The position numbers and the translations under genes were made by a program. Of a DNA stretch of 16,446 nucleotides, positions 6,618 to 12,864 are shown one piece after another. Source of the stretch: Chloroflexota bacterium (GTDB taxonomy: Bacteria > Chloroflexota > Anaerolineae > B4-G1). The notes under the pieces are model-generated. The model saw only the letters and a list, made by a program, of their open reading frames with translations, did not search any database and was not told the DNA's origin. The stretch lies in assembly GCA_011046405.1 (NCBI GenBank), contig DSAR01000438.1, forward strand, positions 1 to 16,446, read 5' to 3'. The number at the start of each line of letters is the position of its first letter. Positions within the stretch are counted from its first letter, which is position 1.

Positions 6618-7961
6618 ATGAAAAAGCCGGTTAAAGCATTTAGGTTCTTTCTTTTAAGTCTATTGTTGCTGGCCATCGTGGGCATTATTTTTATGTCCGG
6701 TTTTGGCTCAGCGTATTTGTTAGCAGGAAGCGGCGCCCTACCCATGGGGACGTCAGGGCCTCGGCAGGTCGTATATCCAACGGCCACACCGCTGCCTGAT
6801 TCGTCTCAAGCGAGCCAAGTGGGAGAGACACCCGAACCGACCCTTCCCTCAACAACCCCCACCCTGATACCCACACCTGTCTACAAAAACGAGGATCAGG
6901 AAACGTTTCAACTCTTCTGGGAGGTTTGGGATCTGGTGCAGCGTAATTTTTACGGCGATCTGCCAGATATACAGGCCATCACGTATGCCGCCATTCACGG
7001 TATGTTGGACTCCTTGGGAGATCAATACACGGCCTTCATCGAACCGCAGGCTGCTGCCATCATCTCAGAAGACGCCACCGGTGAATTTGAGGGGATTGGT
7101 GCATTCGTGGGGATGAATGACGATAACATCCTGGAGATTTCCGGTGTTTTCGAAGGCGGCCCAGCCGACGAAGCTGGCGTCAAGGCTGGCGACCTCGTTC
7201 TCGAGGTGGATGGCGTATCTATCGTGGGTATGTCTCTTTACGAGGCCATCGGCTTGATTCGCGGTCCGGCCGGTTCTGACGTTACGTTATCTATCGCGCG
7301 GAAAAGCGTCAATGAGCCATTTGAGATTGTGGTAACCCGTGACCGGCTCGAAATCCCCATCACGACGGTCGAAATTCGAGAGGATGGAATTGGCTATCTT
7401 CGCCTGCACGAGTTTAGCGCCACTGCCAGGAAACTAACCGAACAAGGCCTGGCGGAACTTCTGGAAGAAAATCCCAAAGGGATCATTCTCGATCTACGTG
7501 GCAATCCGGGTGGGTGGTTGGATCAATCGATCGAGGTCGCCGACCTATTTCTGGATGATGGGGTCGTGGTTATTGAGCGATGGAGCGACGGGCAGGAAAA
7601 AGAATTGCCGCCATCGGGCGCCCAACCAGGCGATCTGGGGGAGGACATCCCGTTGGTCGTACTCGTAAACGGCAGTACAGCCAGCGCTGCGGAGATCGTG
7701 GCTGGTGCATTGCAAGATCGAGAGCGGGCTATTCTTATCGGAGAGACCACCTTTGGCAAGGGATCTGTGCAACGCCCCTTTACGCTTAGTGATGGATCTG
7801 AACTGCGGGTCACCATTGCCCGTTGGTTCACACCTAACGACCGGGCTATCCAGGGTCAAGGTCTGGAACCGGATATTGAAGTCCCATGGCCCGAAGACGT
7901 GGCAGAAGGTGAGGATCCTCAACTGGAACAGGCCGTTGAGTACTTGCTTTCGGGTGATTGA
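6618..7961 (+). CDS. S41 family C-terminal processing serine protease (second copy)
   Basis: 447 aa. The ATG at 6618 has AAGGAG at 6607-6612, 5 nt upstream; the TTG one codon earlier is less likely. The N-terminal membrane anchor (FFLLSLLLLAIVGIIF) is followed by a Pro/Thr-rich linker, about residues 50-88 (PTATPLPDSS, PTLPSTTPTLIPTP), that the first copy lacks. A PDZ domain follows at about 150-228 (GIGAFVGMND, DEAGVKAGDLVLEVDG). The core holds Ser about 356 in STASAAEIV and Lys about 381 in FGKGSVQ. It is clearly paralogous to the preceding gene: FWEVWDLVQRNFYGDLPD aligns with FWEAWDRVEDYFYGDLPT. The extracytoplasmic catalytic domain probably cleaves C-termini of exported proteins. The smpB ATG follows 3 nt after its stop. 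Confidence 0.92.
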   Translation: MKKPVKAFRFFLLSLLLLAIVGIIFMSGFGSAYLLAGSGALPMGTSGPRQVVYPTATPLPDSSQASQVGETPEPTLPSTTPTLIPTPVYKNEDQETFQLFWEVWDLVQRNFYGDLPDIQAITYAAIHGMLDSLGDQYTAFIEPQAAAIISEDATGEFEGIGAFVGMNDDNILEISGVFEGGPADEAGVKAGDLVLEVDGVSIVGMSLYEAIGLIRGPAGSDVTLSIARKSVNEPFEIVVTRDRLEIPITTVEIREDGIGYLRLHEFSATARKLTEQGLAELLEENPKGIILDLRGNPGGWLDQSIEVADLFLDDGVVVIERWSDGQEKELPPSGAQPGDLGEDIPLVVLVNGSTASAAEIVAGALQDRERAILIGETTFGKGSVQRPFTLSDGSELRVTIARWFTPNDRAIQGQGLEPDIEVPWPEDVAEGEDPQLEQAVEYLLSGD

Positions 7962-7964
7962 ACG

Positions 7965-8438
7965 ATGTCGGGGATAAAAGTGGTTGCCACAAATCGAAAA
8001 GCTCGACGAGATTACCACCTGGAGGATGCCAAAGAGGCCGGCCTGGTTCTCTTGGGTACAGAGATCAAATCAGTCCGCGCCGGACGGGTAAACTTAAGCG
8101 ATGGCTACGTCCAACCCCGCGACGGGGAATTGTGGCTGATCAACGTGCATATCGCCACTTATGACCCGGCTGGCCGGTTCGGGCACGATCCCCTTCGCTC
8201 GCGCAAATTATTGCTCCATCGATGGGAGATCGATCGACTGACGTCCCGCGTGAATGAACGCGGCTATACGATCATCCCGGTCCAGATGTACTTGAGAAAT
8301 GGTCTGGCAAAAGTCGAAATCGCTCTGGCCCGGGGCAAGCGCAAGTATGATAAGCGGCAGGATATCGCCGAGAGAACGGCACGCCGGGATATGGAACGAG
8401 CATTGAAGGAAAGAGACCGAAAGCGAAGCGAACGGTGA
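7965..8438 (+). CDS. smpB: SsrA-binding protein SmpB
   Basis: 157 aa, the normal length for SmpB. This cytoplasmic protein binds tmRNA and brings it to stalled ribosomes for trans-translation. Family marks are clear: VATNRKARRDYHLED at the N-terminus, EAGLVLLGTEIKSVRAGRVN, DGYVQPRDGELWLINVHIA, HDPLRSRKLLLHRWEIDRL, and the basic tail GKRKYDKRQDIAERTARRD. That tail enters the mRNA channel of the ribosome. The ATG follows the protease stop by 3 nt, so translation is likely coupled; no strong Shine-Dalgarno is seen. The 3' end overlaps the next gene by 4 nt. No tmRNA gene (ssrA) was recognised in the window. Confidence 0.97.
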   Translation: MSGIKVVATNRKARRDYHLEDAKEAGLVLLGTEIKSVRAGRVNLSDGYVQPRDGELWLINVHIATYDPAGRFGHDPLRSRKLLLHRWEIDRLTSRVNERGYTIIPVQMYLRNGLAKVEIALARGKRKYDKRQDIAERTARRDMERALKERDRKRSER

Positions 8439-9274
8439 GCACCGTTGATCTGACCAAACAGGCAAGGCACCCTCCCCCACTGCTTGAGGACCTAGAGCTT
8501 TATTCAATCAAACAGGTCAATGCGCTTTCGTCTGAGCAGAGGCGGCAGATATTTTATCACCTGGTCCCTTTAGATGTTCTCCTGCGCCTGGGCATCGACT
8601 CCGAGACGTTGCAGGATGAACAAGGCAGACCATTGGTCGCCTATCGCCCAAGCGATGCCTCGGGAGAGCTCTTCTTACGTCATCGTTGGGACGCTGAGGA
8701 CCCGGTGCTATACCTCCACTTGGCCGATACGATCAATAACCAGATCGAGGTATTGCTTTTTACGGTCAACGATCCCGATTCAGAACGATTTGACGTTGAT
8801 CAGTTGCCCGATGGGACGCCGATTCATTTTGGGACCCAGACTCGGAACGTAGCGGAGGAAATCAGGGCGATGGAGGCGGGATTGGCGCCGGGTCAGGTGC
8901 GGCGCGGGTTACGGTTGACGCGCGATCTCATCCCTATCTTGGAACAATTCGTCACCGGCCTTCACCATAACGCTTTCTATATTCAACCCCTGGCTTATCA
9001 CAACGCTATTCTTTTCGAACGCTTGGGTTTTGCCTACGTCATCGGCCTGGGCCGTATGGAATGGATCCACAGCGCTTTCGCTCCTGGCGGGCTACTGTAC
9101 CAGAGATTGAATGGCTCGACGCGCTTTCGACGCCCCGAAATGGCTCACAGCGTCCGGGAGCGCAGCTGGGCCATCCATGACGGTATCTTGGAAGAGCCAT
9201 TTACCGGTGTCAAAATGTATAAGCGTGTTGGGATTCACGCTGGCGTCATCACGTTTCCTAATGCGCCCTGGTAA
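8435..9274 (+). CDS. Conserved-looking protein of unknown function, coupled to smpB
   Basis: 279 aa; the GTG start overlaps the smpB stop in GTGA (8435-8438), indicating translational coupling. No signal peptide or membrane helix is visible, so it is probably cytoplasmic. I do not recognise the family. Notable segments are LSSEQRRQIFYHLVPLDVLL, LYLHLADTINNQIEVLLFTV, a polar middle (PIHFGTQTRNVAEEIRAME), and FYIQPLAYHNAILFERLGFA followed by YVIGLGRMEWIHSAF. The HNAILFERLGFAYV stretch faintly recalls the end of a GNAT acetyltransferase fold (position-F-E-x-LGF), but no acetyl-CoA loop is apparent. Codon use and composition match the neighbours, so it looks like a real native gene. Its job may relate to SmpB or ribosome rescue, but only position suggests that. 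Confidence 0.8.
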   Translation: MSTVDLTKQARHPPPLLEDLELYSIKQVNALSSEQRRQIFYHLVPLDVLLRLGIDSETLQDEQGRPLVAYRPSDASGELFLRHRWDAEDPVLYLHLADTINNQIEVLLFTVNDPDSERFDVDQLPDGTPIHFGTQTRNVAEEIRAMEAGLAPGQVRRGLRLTRDLIPILEQFVTGLHHNAFYIQPLAYHNAILFERLGFAYVIGLGRMEWIHSAFAPGGLLYQRLNGSTRFRRPEMAHSVRERSWAIHDGILEEPFTGVKMYKRVGIHAGVITFPNAPW

Positions 9275-9342
9275 GCCCAGCCCCCGACAGAGCACGAAAC
9301 CCACACACCAATTATTTCGCATAGTCTAAATTACGATTTAAA

Positions 9343-9366
9343 GGCTAAGAAAGCCATTTATTTTTA
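9343..9366 (+). terminator. Possible rho-independent terminator after the protease-smpB operon
   Basis: GGCT (9343-9346) and AGCC (9352-9355) form a short stem with a 5-nt loop. Flanking AAA and TTT can extend it, with one bulged base. It is followed by the T-rich stretch ATTTATTTTTACTTTTA. The stem is short, so support is modest. It sits in the 150-nt gap between convergent genes (9275-9424), where nothing else was recognised. Confidence 0.35.
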
Positions 9367-9424
9367 CTTTTACCATAATCACTACACGAAATGCGTCATG
9401 CCCTTTGTTTCTTCCCCATTGCGC

Positions 9425-10471
9425 TCAAATGGCCAACGTCACGTGTAACGCTGACAAAACCTCGTCGATAGGGTTGATGATGGTGACGACGTCGGAGCCC
9501 GCGAATAGCAATCCCACGACCCGCTTCTCCATATCCAGCACCGCAGAACCGGAATCGCCAGGGCGACTCAGGGCCCCACTCAAAGCCCCACTCAAGGCCC
9601 CACTCAGGACCCCGGCGACTATCTGTCCCTCGAACAAGGCTGATGTACCATTGTAGTCGATTCGCAACGTAGCGTCGATCTGGGTGATGACGCCCTGGGT
9701 ATGGCCGGTCGTCCGACCAGTTTTCTGAACCGGGACACCCAACCCCGCCTCCCCCACGCCGGTCGGCGCCCCGATGTATAATATCTCGTTGCTCACCACG
9801 TCTGGCGACGCCGGGCGAGCCAGAGCGGCATCTACCAGATTCCGCCCAGGGGTCTGTTTTGTCGCCCGGAGTTGATGCTTCGATCCAAGCGCTCTCGCAA
9901 CAACGTTCAGCATCTTGGCCGAGTACTCGGCGAATGGGCACTCTGCCGGCTCGGTTCCAAAGTCGATGGGCACGTAATCGGCCAACGTGGCGATTTGATC
10001 GTCGGCTAACCCGCCGTCGGATGGTCCGGGCTGGAGAATGGCATCTCCCGGTCTGCCCTGATTCACGTCGGCCAGGACGTGGTTGTTCGACAACATGAAG
10101 AACTCATCCGCCCGCCGCACCAGGCAACCGAACGTACCCGCCGTGCTGCTGTAATATCCCACCGAAACTCCTGGAAAGACCACCGGTCGCCACCGGTCGC
10201 GTGGCCCCAGATCATCAAATGCGCGCAAAACCCCGGTCTCCAACACGTCGGTCTGGACACCATCGAGTCTCGATGGAACCATATCTGCGGCCGATAGTGC
10301 CGAAGAAGGTTCCTTGCGTCGAACTGAAACGACGAGGCCCAATGCCCCCGTATTGACGCCCTGGCTAAACTTGTAACCGATCCCCACCCCTATGACGTTG
10401 CGCTTATCCAGCAAGCGATCCACGTAATCACTTTTGATTTGCATGGCCTGAACAATCAGTTGTGCGTCCAC
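9425..10471 (-). CDS. Trypsin-fold serine protease with NAL1-like N-terminal domain
   Basis: 348 aa. The GTG at 10469-10471 was chosen because GGGAGGGG (complement of 10477-10484) lies 5 nt upstream. The longer reading frame to 10549 overlaps the previous gene and adds 26 unconvincing residues. No signal peptide is visible, so it is probably cytoplasmic. Residues about 22-85 are a small domain (RNVIGVGIGYK, LGLVVSVRRKEP, MVPSRLDGV) also found alone in the gene upstream. The chymotrypsin-like part has His131 in LSNNHVLAD, a candidate Asp214 in NLVDAALARP, GRTTGHTQG, and Ser307 in PGDSGSAVLD, so the triad appears intact. Residues about 288-302 are the repeat LSGALSGALSGALS, immediately before the catalytic serine loop. 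It resembles bacterial homologues of plant NAL1; the substrate is unknown. Confidence 0.85.
   Translation of the reverse strand: MDAQLIVQAMQIKSDYVDRLLDKRNVIGVGIGYKFSQGVNTGALGLVVSVRRKEPSSALSAADMVPSRLDGVQTDVLETGVLRAFDDLGPRDRWRPVVFPGVSVGYYSSTAGTFGCLVRRADEFFMLSNNHVLADVNQGRPGDAILQPGPSDGGLADDQIATLADYVPIDFGTEPAECPFAEYSAKMLNVVARALGSKHQLRATKQTPGRNLVDAALARPASPDVVSNEILYIGAPTGVGEAGLGVPVQKTGRTTGHTQGVITQIDATLRIDYNGTSALFEGQIVAGVLSGALSGALSGALSRPGDSGSAVLDMEKRVVGLLFAGSDVVTIINPIDEVLSALHVTLAI
9566..9613 (-). repeat. 12-nt tandem repeat in the serine protease gene (locus B)
   Basis: Four imperfect 12-nt units lie end to end (9566-9577, 9578-9589, 9590-9601, 9602-9613), with plus-strand consensus ACTCAAGGCCCC. 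On the coding strand each is a variant of GGGGCCTTGAGT and encodes Ser-Gly-Ala-Leu. The coding strand carries four GGGG runs with 8-nt spacers. Unit-to-unit differences show it is older than loci A and C. The core GGGCCTTGAGT is similar to theirs but not identical. Confidence 0.9.
10181..10200. repeat. 10-bp direct duplication inside the serine protease gene
   Basis: CACCGGTCGC occurs twice in direct succession, encoding part of RDRWRPV just before the catalytic domain. Ten is not a multiple of three, so a recent duplication would have broken the frame. Since the frame is intact it is either old or coincidental. Confidence 0.7.
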
Positions 10472-10502
10472 TTTTCCCCTCCCATCTCTCAACGATTGAC
10501 TA

Positions 10503-10757
10503 TTATAGGGCCTGTATCTCTCCCACTGCCTGCACGTCCACGGGCACACCGCCCAACGTATTCGGAATCACATCTTCTGGGGATAATTCAGACCGGGGAA
10601 TCTTATGTGTCACGGAAACCACGATGGCAGGCTCGCTGGTGAAGACGCCGCCACGCTGACGAAGGCCAATCGCTACACTGACCACGTTGGCCTTACTCAT
10701 CAGGGCTGCCTCATGCACGGCTTTGACCATCCTCAATTTTTCCAGATTTCGATCCAT
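10503..10757 (-). CDS. Stand-alone homologue of the protease N-terminal domain
   Basis: 84 aa; ATG at 10755-10757 with a strong AAGGAGG Shine-Dalgarno (complement of 10762-10768) 4 nt upstream. Residues 21-84 align without gaps to residues 22-85 of the serine protease 31 nt downstream, with about 27 identities in 64 positions counted by eye. Shared pieces include NVVSVAIG against NVIGVGIG, IVVSVTHKIPRSELS against LVVSVRRKEPSSALS, and VIPNTLGGVPVDV against MVPSRLDGVQTDV. The protein stops exactly where the domain ends. There is no signal peptide or cysteine. The pair is almost certainly co-transcribed. It may have arisen by partial duplication; a role as a trans-acting folding partner, inhibitor or scaffold for the protease is inference only. 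Confidence 0.8.
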   Translation of the reverse strand: MDRNLEKLRMVKAVHEAALMSKANVVSVAIGLRQRGGVFTSEPAIVVSVTHKIPRSELSPEDVIPNTLGGVPVDVQAVGEIQAL

Positions 10758-10778
10758 CGTCCCTCCTTACATCTCTAA

Positions 10779-10885
10779 ATCACGAATGACACGAATGGAC
10801 AAATGGCACGAATTTTGGTCTCGAATTGGGAAAAAACATTCGTGAAATTCGATCATTCGTGTCATTCATTCGTGTCATTCGTGAT
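10779..10885. repeat. ATTCGTG-type palindromic intergenic element
   Basis: A perfect 19-bp inverted repeat: left arm 10779-10797 begins ATCACGAATGAC, right arm 10867-10885 ends GTCATTCGTGAT. Between the arms the same word recurs as CACGAAT on the left and CATTCGTG on the right (for example 10837-10844 and 10854-10861). The transcript could fold into a long branched hairpin. It fills most of the 145-nt gap between the TPR gene and the small protease-domain gene. It could act as a processing or attenuation point, or be a non-autonomous repeat. I recall similar CACGAATG runs from other environmental bacteria. Confidence 0.8.
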
Positions 10886-10902
10886 AGAAAATCAGTCGTA
10901 GG

Positions 10903-11877
10903 TTATGGCTTATCCAGGTCAGGCGTCGCTGTACCCTCGGGCAAAAATTGAAAAACCAGGGCTTTTTGCACACGAGCTGCTGCCTCCAATTCGGAATCAC
11001 CCGCTTCCCTTGCCAATCTAGCCGCTTCGTCCAGATCGGCAAGGGCTGCCAAATATCTGTTCTCTTCCAAGGCGATATTGGCCCGGATGTAATAGCTCCG
11101 TCCCGAATGAGGATGCTCACTGATGGCTGCTTCGACGTCAGCGTTGGCTGCGGCTAAATCGCCTGCTGCCATGTAACTCACCGCTCGCTGCAAGAGGAAA
11201 TCAAGGGGCTCGTCGTAGAGAGCGCGAGCGACGTCAAATGCTTTCTCAGCCTCAGCTTTCTGATCCAACTTGGCGTGCAGCACGCCCTGCCAGACCCAAA
11301 ACGTCGCTTCGTTCGGCACGTACGCACTGGCTTTCTCGAACTCGAGCAACCCACCCTGCCAATCTCCCCCCTTAGCCAATCGCTCGCCCACATCGCTATG
11401 CTGCCATGCATGGCGAAGATCGGGAGGAGGCGCCAGATAGCGCTCGTATAAAAACCAGGTGGCAGCGCACAAAAAAACGAGCGCCAGTCCACCGAGCAAC
11501 AACCGTCGAATTCGTTCTCTTCGCTGCAGGGCCACCGATTCATCCAGGAACCACCACCAGCGCAACCGGTCCGACTGCACCACCGCCCGCTCTTCCTGAA
11601 GTGTCCGGCCCACCTGGCGCACAAACTGGGCCTGCCGCTGGCGCAACCGATCCTGCACCGACTCGAACCTTGCCTTCTCAGCTCGCACGTCTGCCCCGGC
11701 AGACTCAAGTTCGCCGATGGCTTCGTCGACTTGATCGAGTAGATGGAGCAGTCTCAACGCCCCATCTTCCACCCCCTGCAGGCTGGAGAGTAGACCTTCA
11801 GCCTGCTCCAACGGCTGGCGAACGCGATCTAGCGGAGTCTGGGCTGCGGCTGAGGGGGAGATAAAGAGTTTGCCCAT
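10903..11877 (-). CDS. Membrane-anchored TPR protein with N-terminal coiled coil
   Basis: 324 aa; ATG at 11875-11877, 10 nt after the stop of the preceding gene. Its Shine-Dalgarno region (GGAGGAGTAAGG) overlaps that stop. Residues about 15-105 are rich in Leu, Glu, Gln and Arg (VDEAIGELESAGADVRAEKA, FESVQDRLRQRQAQF) and should form a coiled coil. A Trp-rich turn (RLRWWWF) precedes a basic stretch and one membrane helix at about 126-146 (LLLGGLALVFLCAATWFLYE). The remainder is a string of tetratricopeptide-like helices (WQGGLLEFEKASAYVPNEA, AEAEKAFDVARALYDEP, LAAANADVEAAISEHP, YLAALADLDEAARLA). TPRs bind partner proteins; by the basic flank before the helix they may face outward. Function unknown; operon with the degenerate MBL-fold gene. 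Confidence 0.8.
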   Translation of the reverse strand: MGKLFISPSAAAQTPLDRVRQPLEQAEGLLSSLQGVEDGALRLLHLLDQVDEAIGELESAGADVRAEKARFESVQDRLRQRQAQFVRQVGRTLQEERAVVQSDRLRWWWFLDESVALQRRERIRRLLLGGLALVFLCAATWFLYERYLAPPPDLRHAWQHSDVGERLAKGGDWQGGLLEFEKASAYVPNEATFWVWQGVLHAKLDQKAEAEKAFDVARALYDEPLDFLLQRAVSYMAAGDLAAANADVEAAISEHPHSGRSYYIRANIALEENRYLAALADLDEAARLAREAGDSELEAAARVQKALVFQFLPEGTATPDLDKP

Positions 11878-11887
11878 TTCGAGCGCC

Positions 11888-12751
11888 TTACTCCTCCGGT
11901 CCTAATTCCTCGATCAATCGGTCAAGTCCAGATTTGATCCGGCGCCGAGCCCAGTCCTCATCTCCCTCTGATAAAGAGAAAGTCGCCAACAACTCATTGA
12001 TGACCGGTTCTCGATCCGATTTTGACGTTTGATCAGACGCATGCATCGAGCGCACCCGACGGCGAGCCAAGCCCAAATAGTCACTGAGTGGATAGGTGCT
12101 GGATTGATCAGCCAATGGGCCACGCCCAGGCACGATGATCGTATCGGAAAATCGTGATCTGCGTAAGGTCGTCAGCGTCTTCATCCACGCCCTGGTGTCG
12201 GGGGTCGTATCCATATAGGGCGGCTCTCCCACCACCAGGGTATCGCCGACGAAGAGGACGTTCCGATCAGGCAAATGAATCCATGCGCTCCCCGGAGCCG
12301 CCCCGTCGATCTGCTCCACGTCGAGATCCTGCCCGGGTTTATGCAACGTCAGGCCCTCGGTAAACAAAATCTCAGGCAATATCCCCCGTACGCCTATCAA
12401 CTCCTCCGCATCCTCCGGGTAACGGCGTACCCATCCATCGACGACGCCGCGCCAAAAACCGTCGGTATAACCGACTGCATGATCGTAAGCCGGTCGAGAT
12501 GCCAGTATGGGCGTCTGTCCCATATCGGCGAGAATTCGGGCTCCCAACAATCGGTCAGGATGACCGTCAGTGAGCATCAAGTAGAGGATAGGCCCTTTCG
12601 CCGTTTCCTGTATCTGTCGCTTCCACCTGCGCGCATCTTTGGGCAGTGGCGGCGCATCAATCGCCACAACGCCATTGGGTAAATCGATAAATCCAACGTT
12701 GAGACCACGAAACTCAGTTGAAACGTAAATGTTGGGTGCAATTTCTTTCAT
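11888..12751 (-). CDS. Metallo-beta-lactamase-fold protein with degenerate metal site
   Basis: 287 aa from the ATG at 12749-12751, which has GAGAGG/AGGAAAAG just upstream. An in-frame GTG at 12769 would itself lie in that ribosome site, so I reject it. The overall fold of the MBL superfamily is recognisable: IAPNIYVSTEF with GVVAIDAPPLPKDA, the motif-II region LYLMLTDGHPDRLLGARILA, GSAWIHLPDRNVLFVGDTLV, and IIVPGRGPLA. Key ligands are missing. The canonical HxHxDH is DGHPDR, leaving about H64 and D66. The third histidine site shows no match, and the GHGP-type motif reads PGRGP. Only Asp in VGDTL (about D170) is also kept. Hydrolysis with two metals is therefore unlikely; a binding or structural role, or altered chemistry, is inferred. 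The C-terminal 60 residues are helical and charged. Confidence 0.75.
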   Translation of the reverse strand: MKEIAPNIYVSTEFRGLNVGFIDLPNGVVAIDAPPLPKDARRWKRQIQETAKGPILYLMLTDGHPDRLLGARILADMGQTPILASRPAYDHAVGYTDGFWRGVVDGWVRRYPEDAEELIGVRGILPEILFTEGLTLHKPGQDLDVEQIDGAAPGSAWIHLPDRNVLFVGDTLVVGEPPYMDTTPDTRAWMKTLTTLRRSRFSDTIIVPGRGPLADQSSTYPLSDYLGLARRRVRSMHASDQTSKSDREPVINELLATFSLSEGDEDWARRRIKSGLDRLIEELGPEE

Positions 12752-12864
12752 ATCTACTTTTCCTCTCACCTATCCCTGACGAAGCCGCTGCGCTTCCGAG
12801 CCGGAATCAATAAGTCGTATGCAAAATGCTTGCACAAAAAAACGGGAATTCCACTGAATAGGCA

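Noticed and set aside
7900..8500. A tmRNA (ssrA) gene next to smpB
   Set aside because: smpB is flanked directly by coding sequence on both sides with a 3-nt gap and a 4-nt overlap, leaving no room; no ssrA-like tag or acceptor stem was seen.
10472..10549. A 26-codon N-terminal extension of the serine protease
   Set aside because: It overlaps the coding part of the 84-aa gene, lacks a ribosome site and has no similarity to the domain; GTG 10471 has a strong GGGAGGGG ahead.
10779..10885. Possible CRISPR array in the ATTCGTG region
   Set aside because: Units are 7-8 nt in both orientations, with no repeats of 23-40 nt and no regular unique spacers; no cas genes are present.
12752..12864. A terminator or promoter between alaX and the MBL-fold gene
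   Set aside because: On the minus strand there is a T-run (about 12837-12843) and a small TGCAA/TTGCA palindrome, but no stable hairpin directly before the T-run and no convincing -35/-10 pair.
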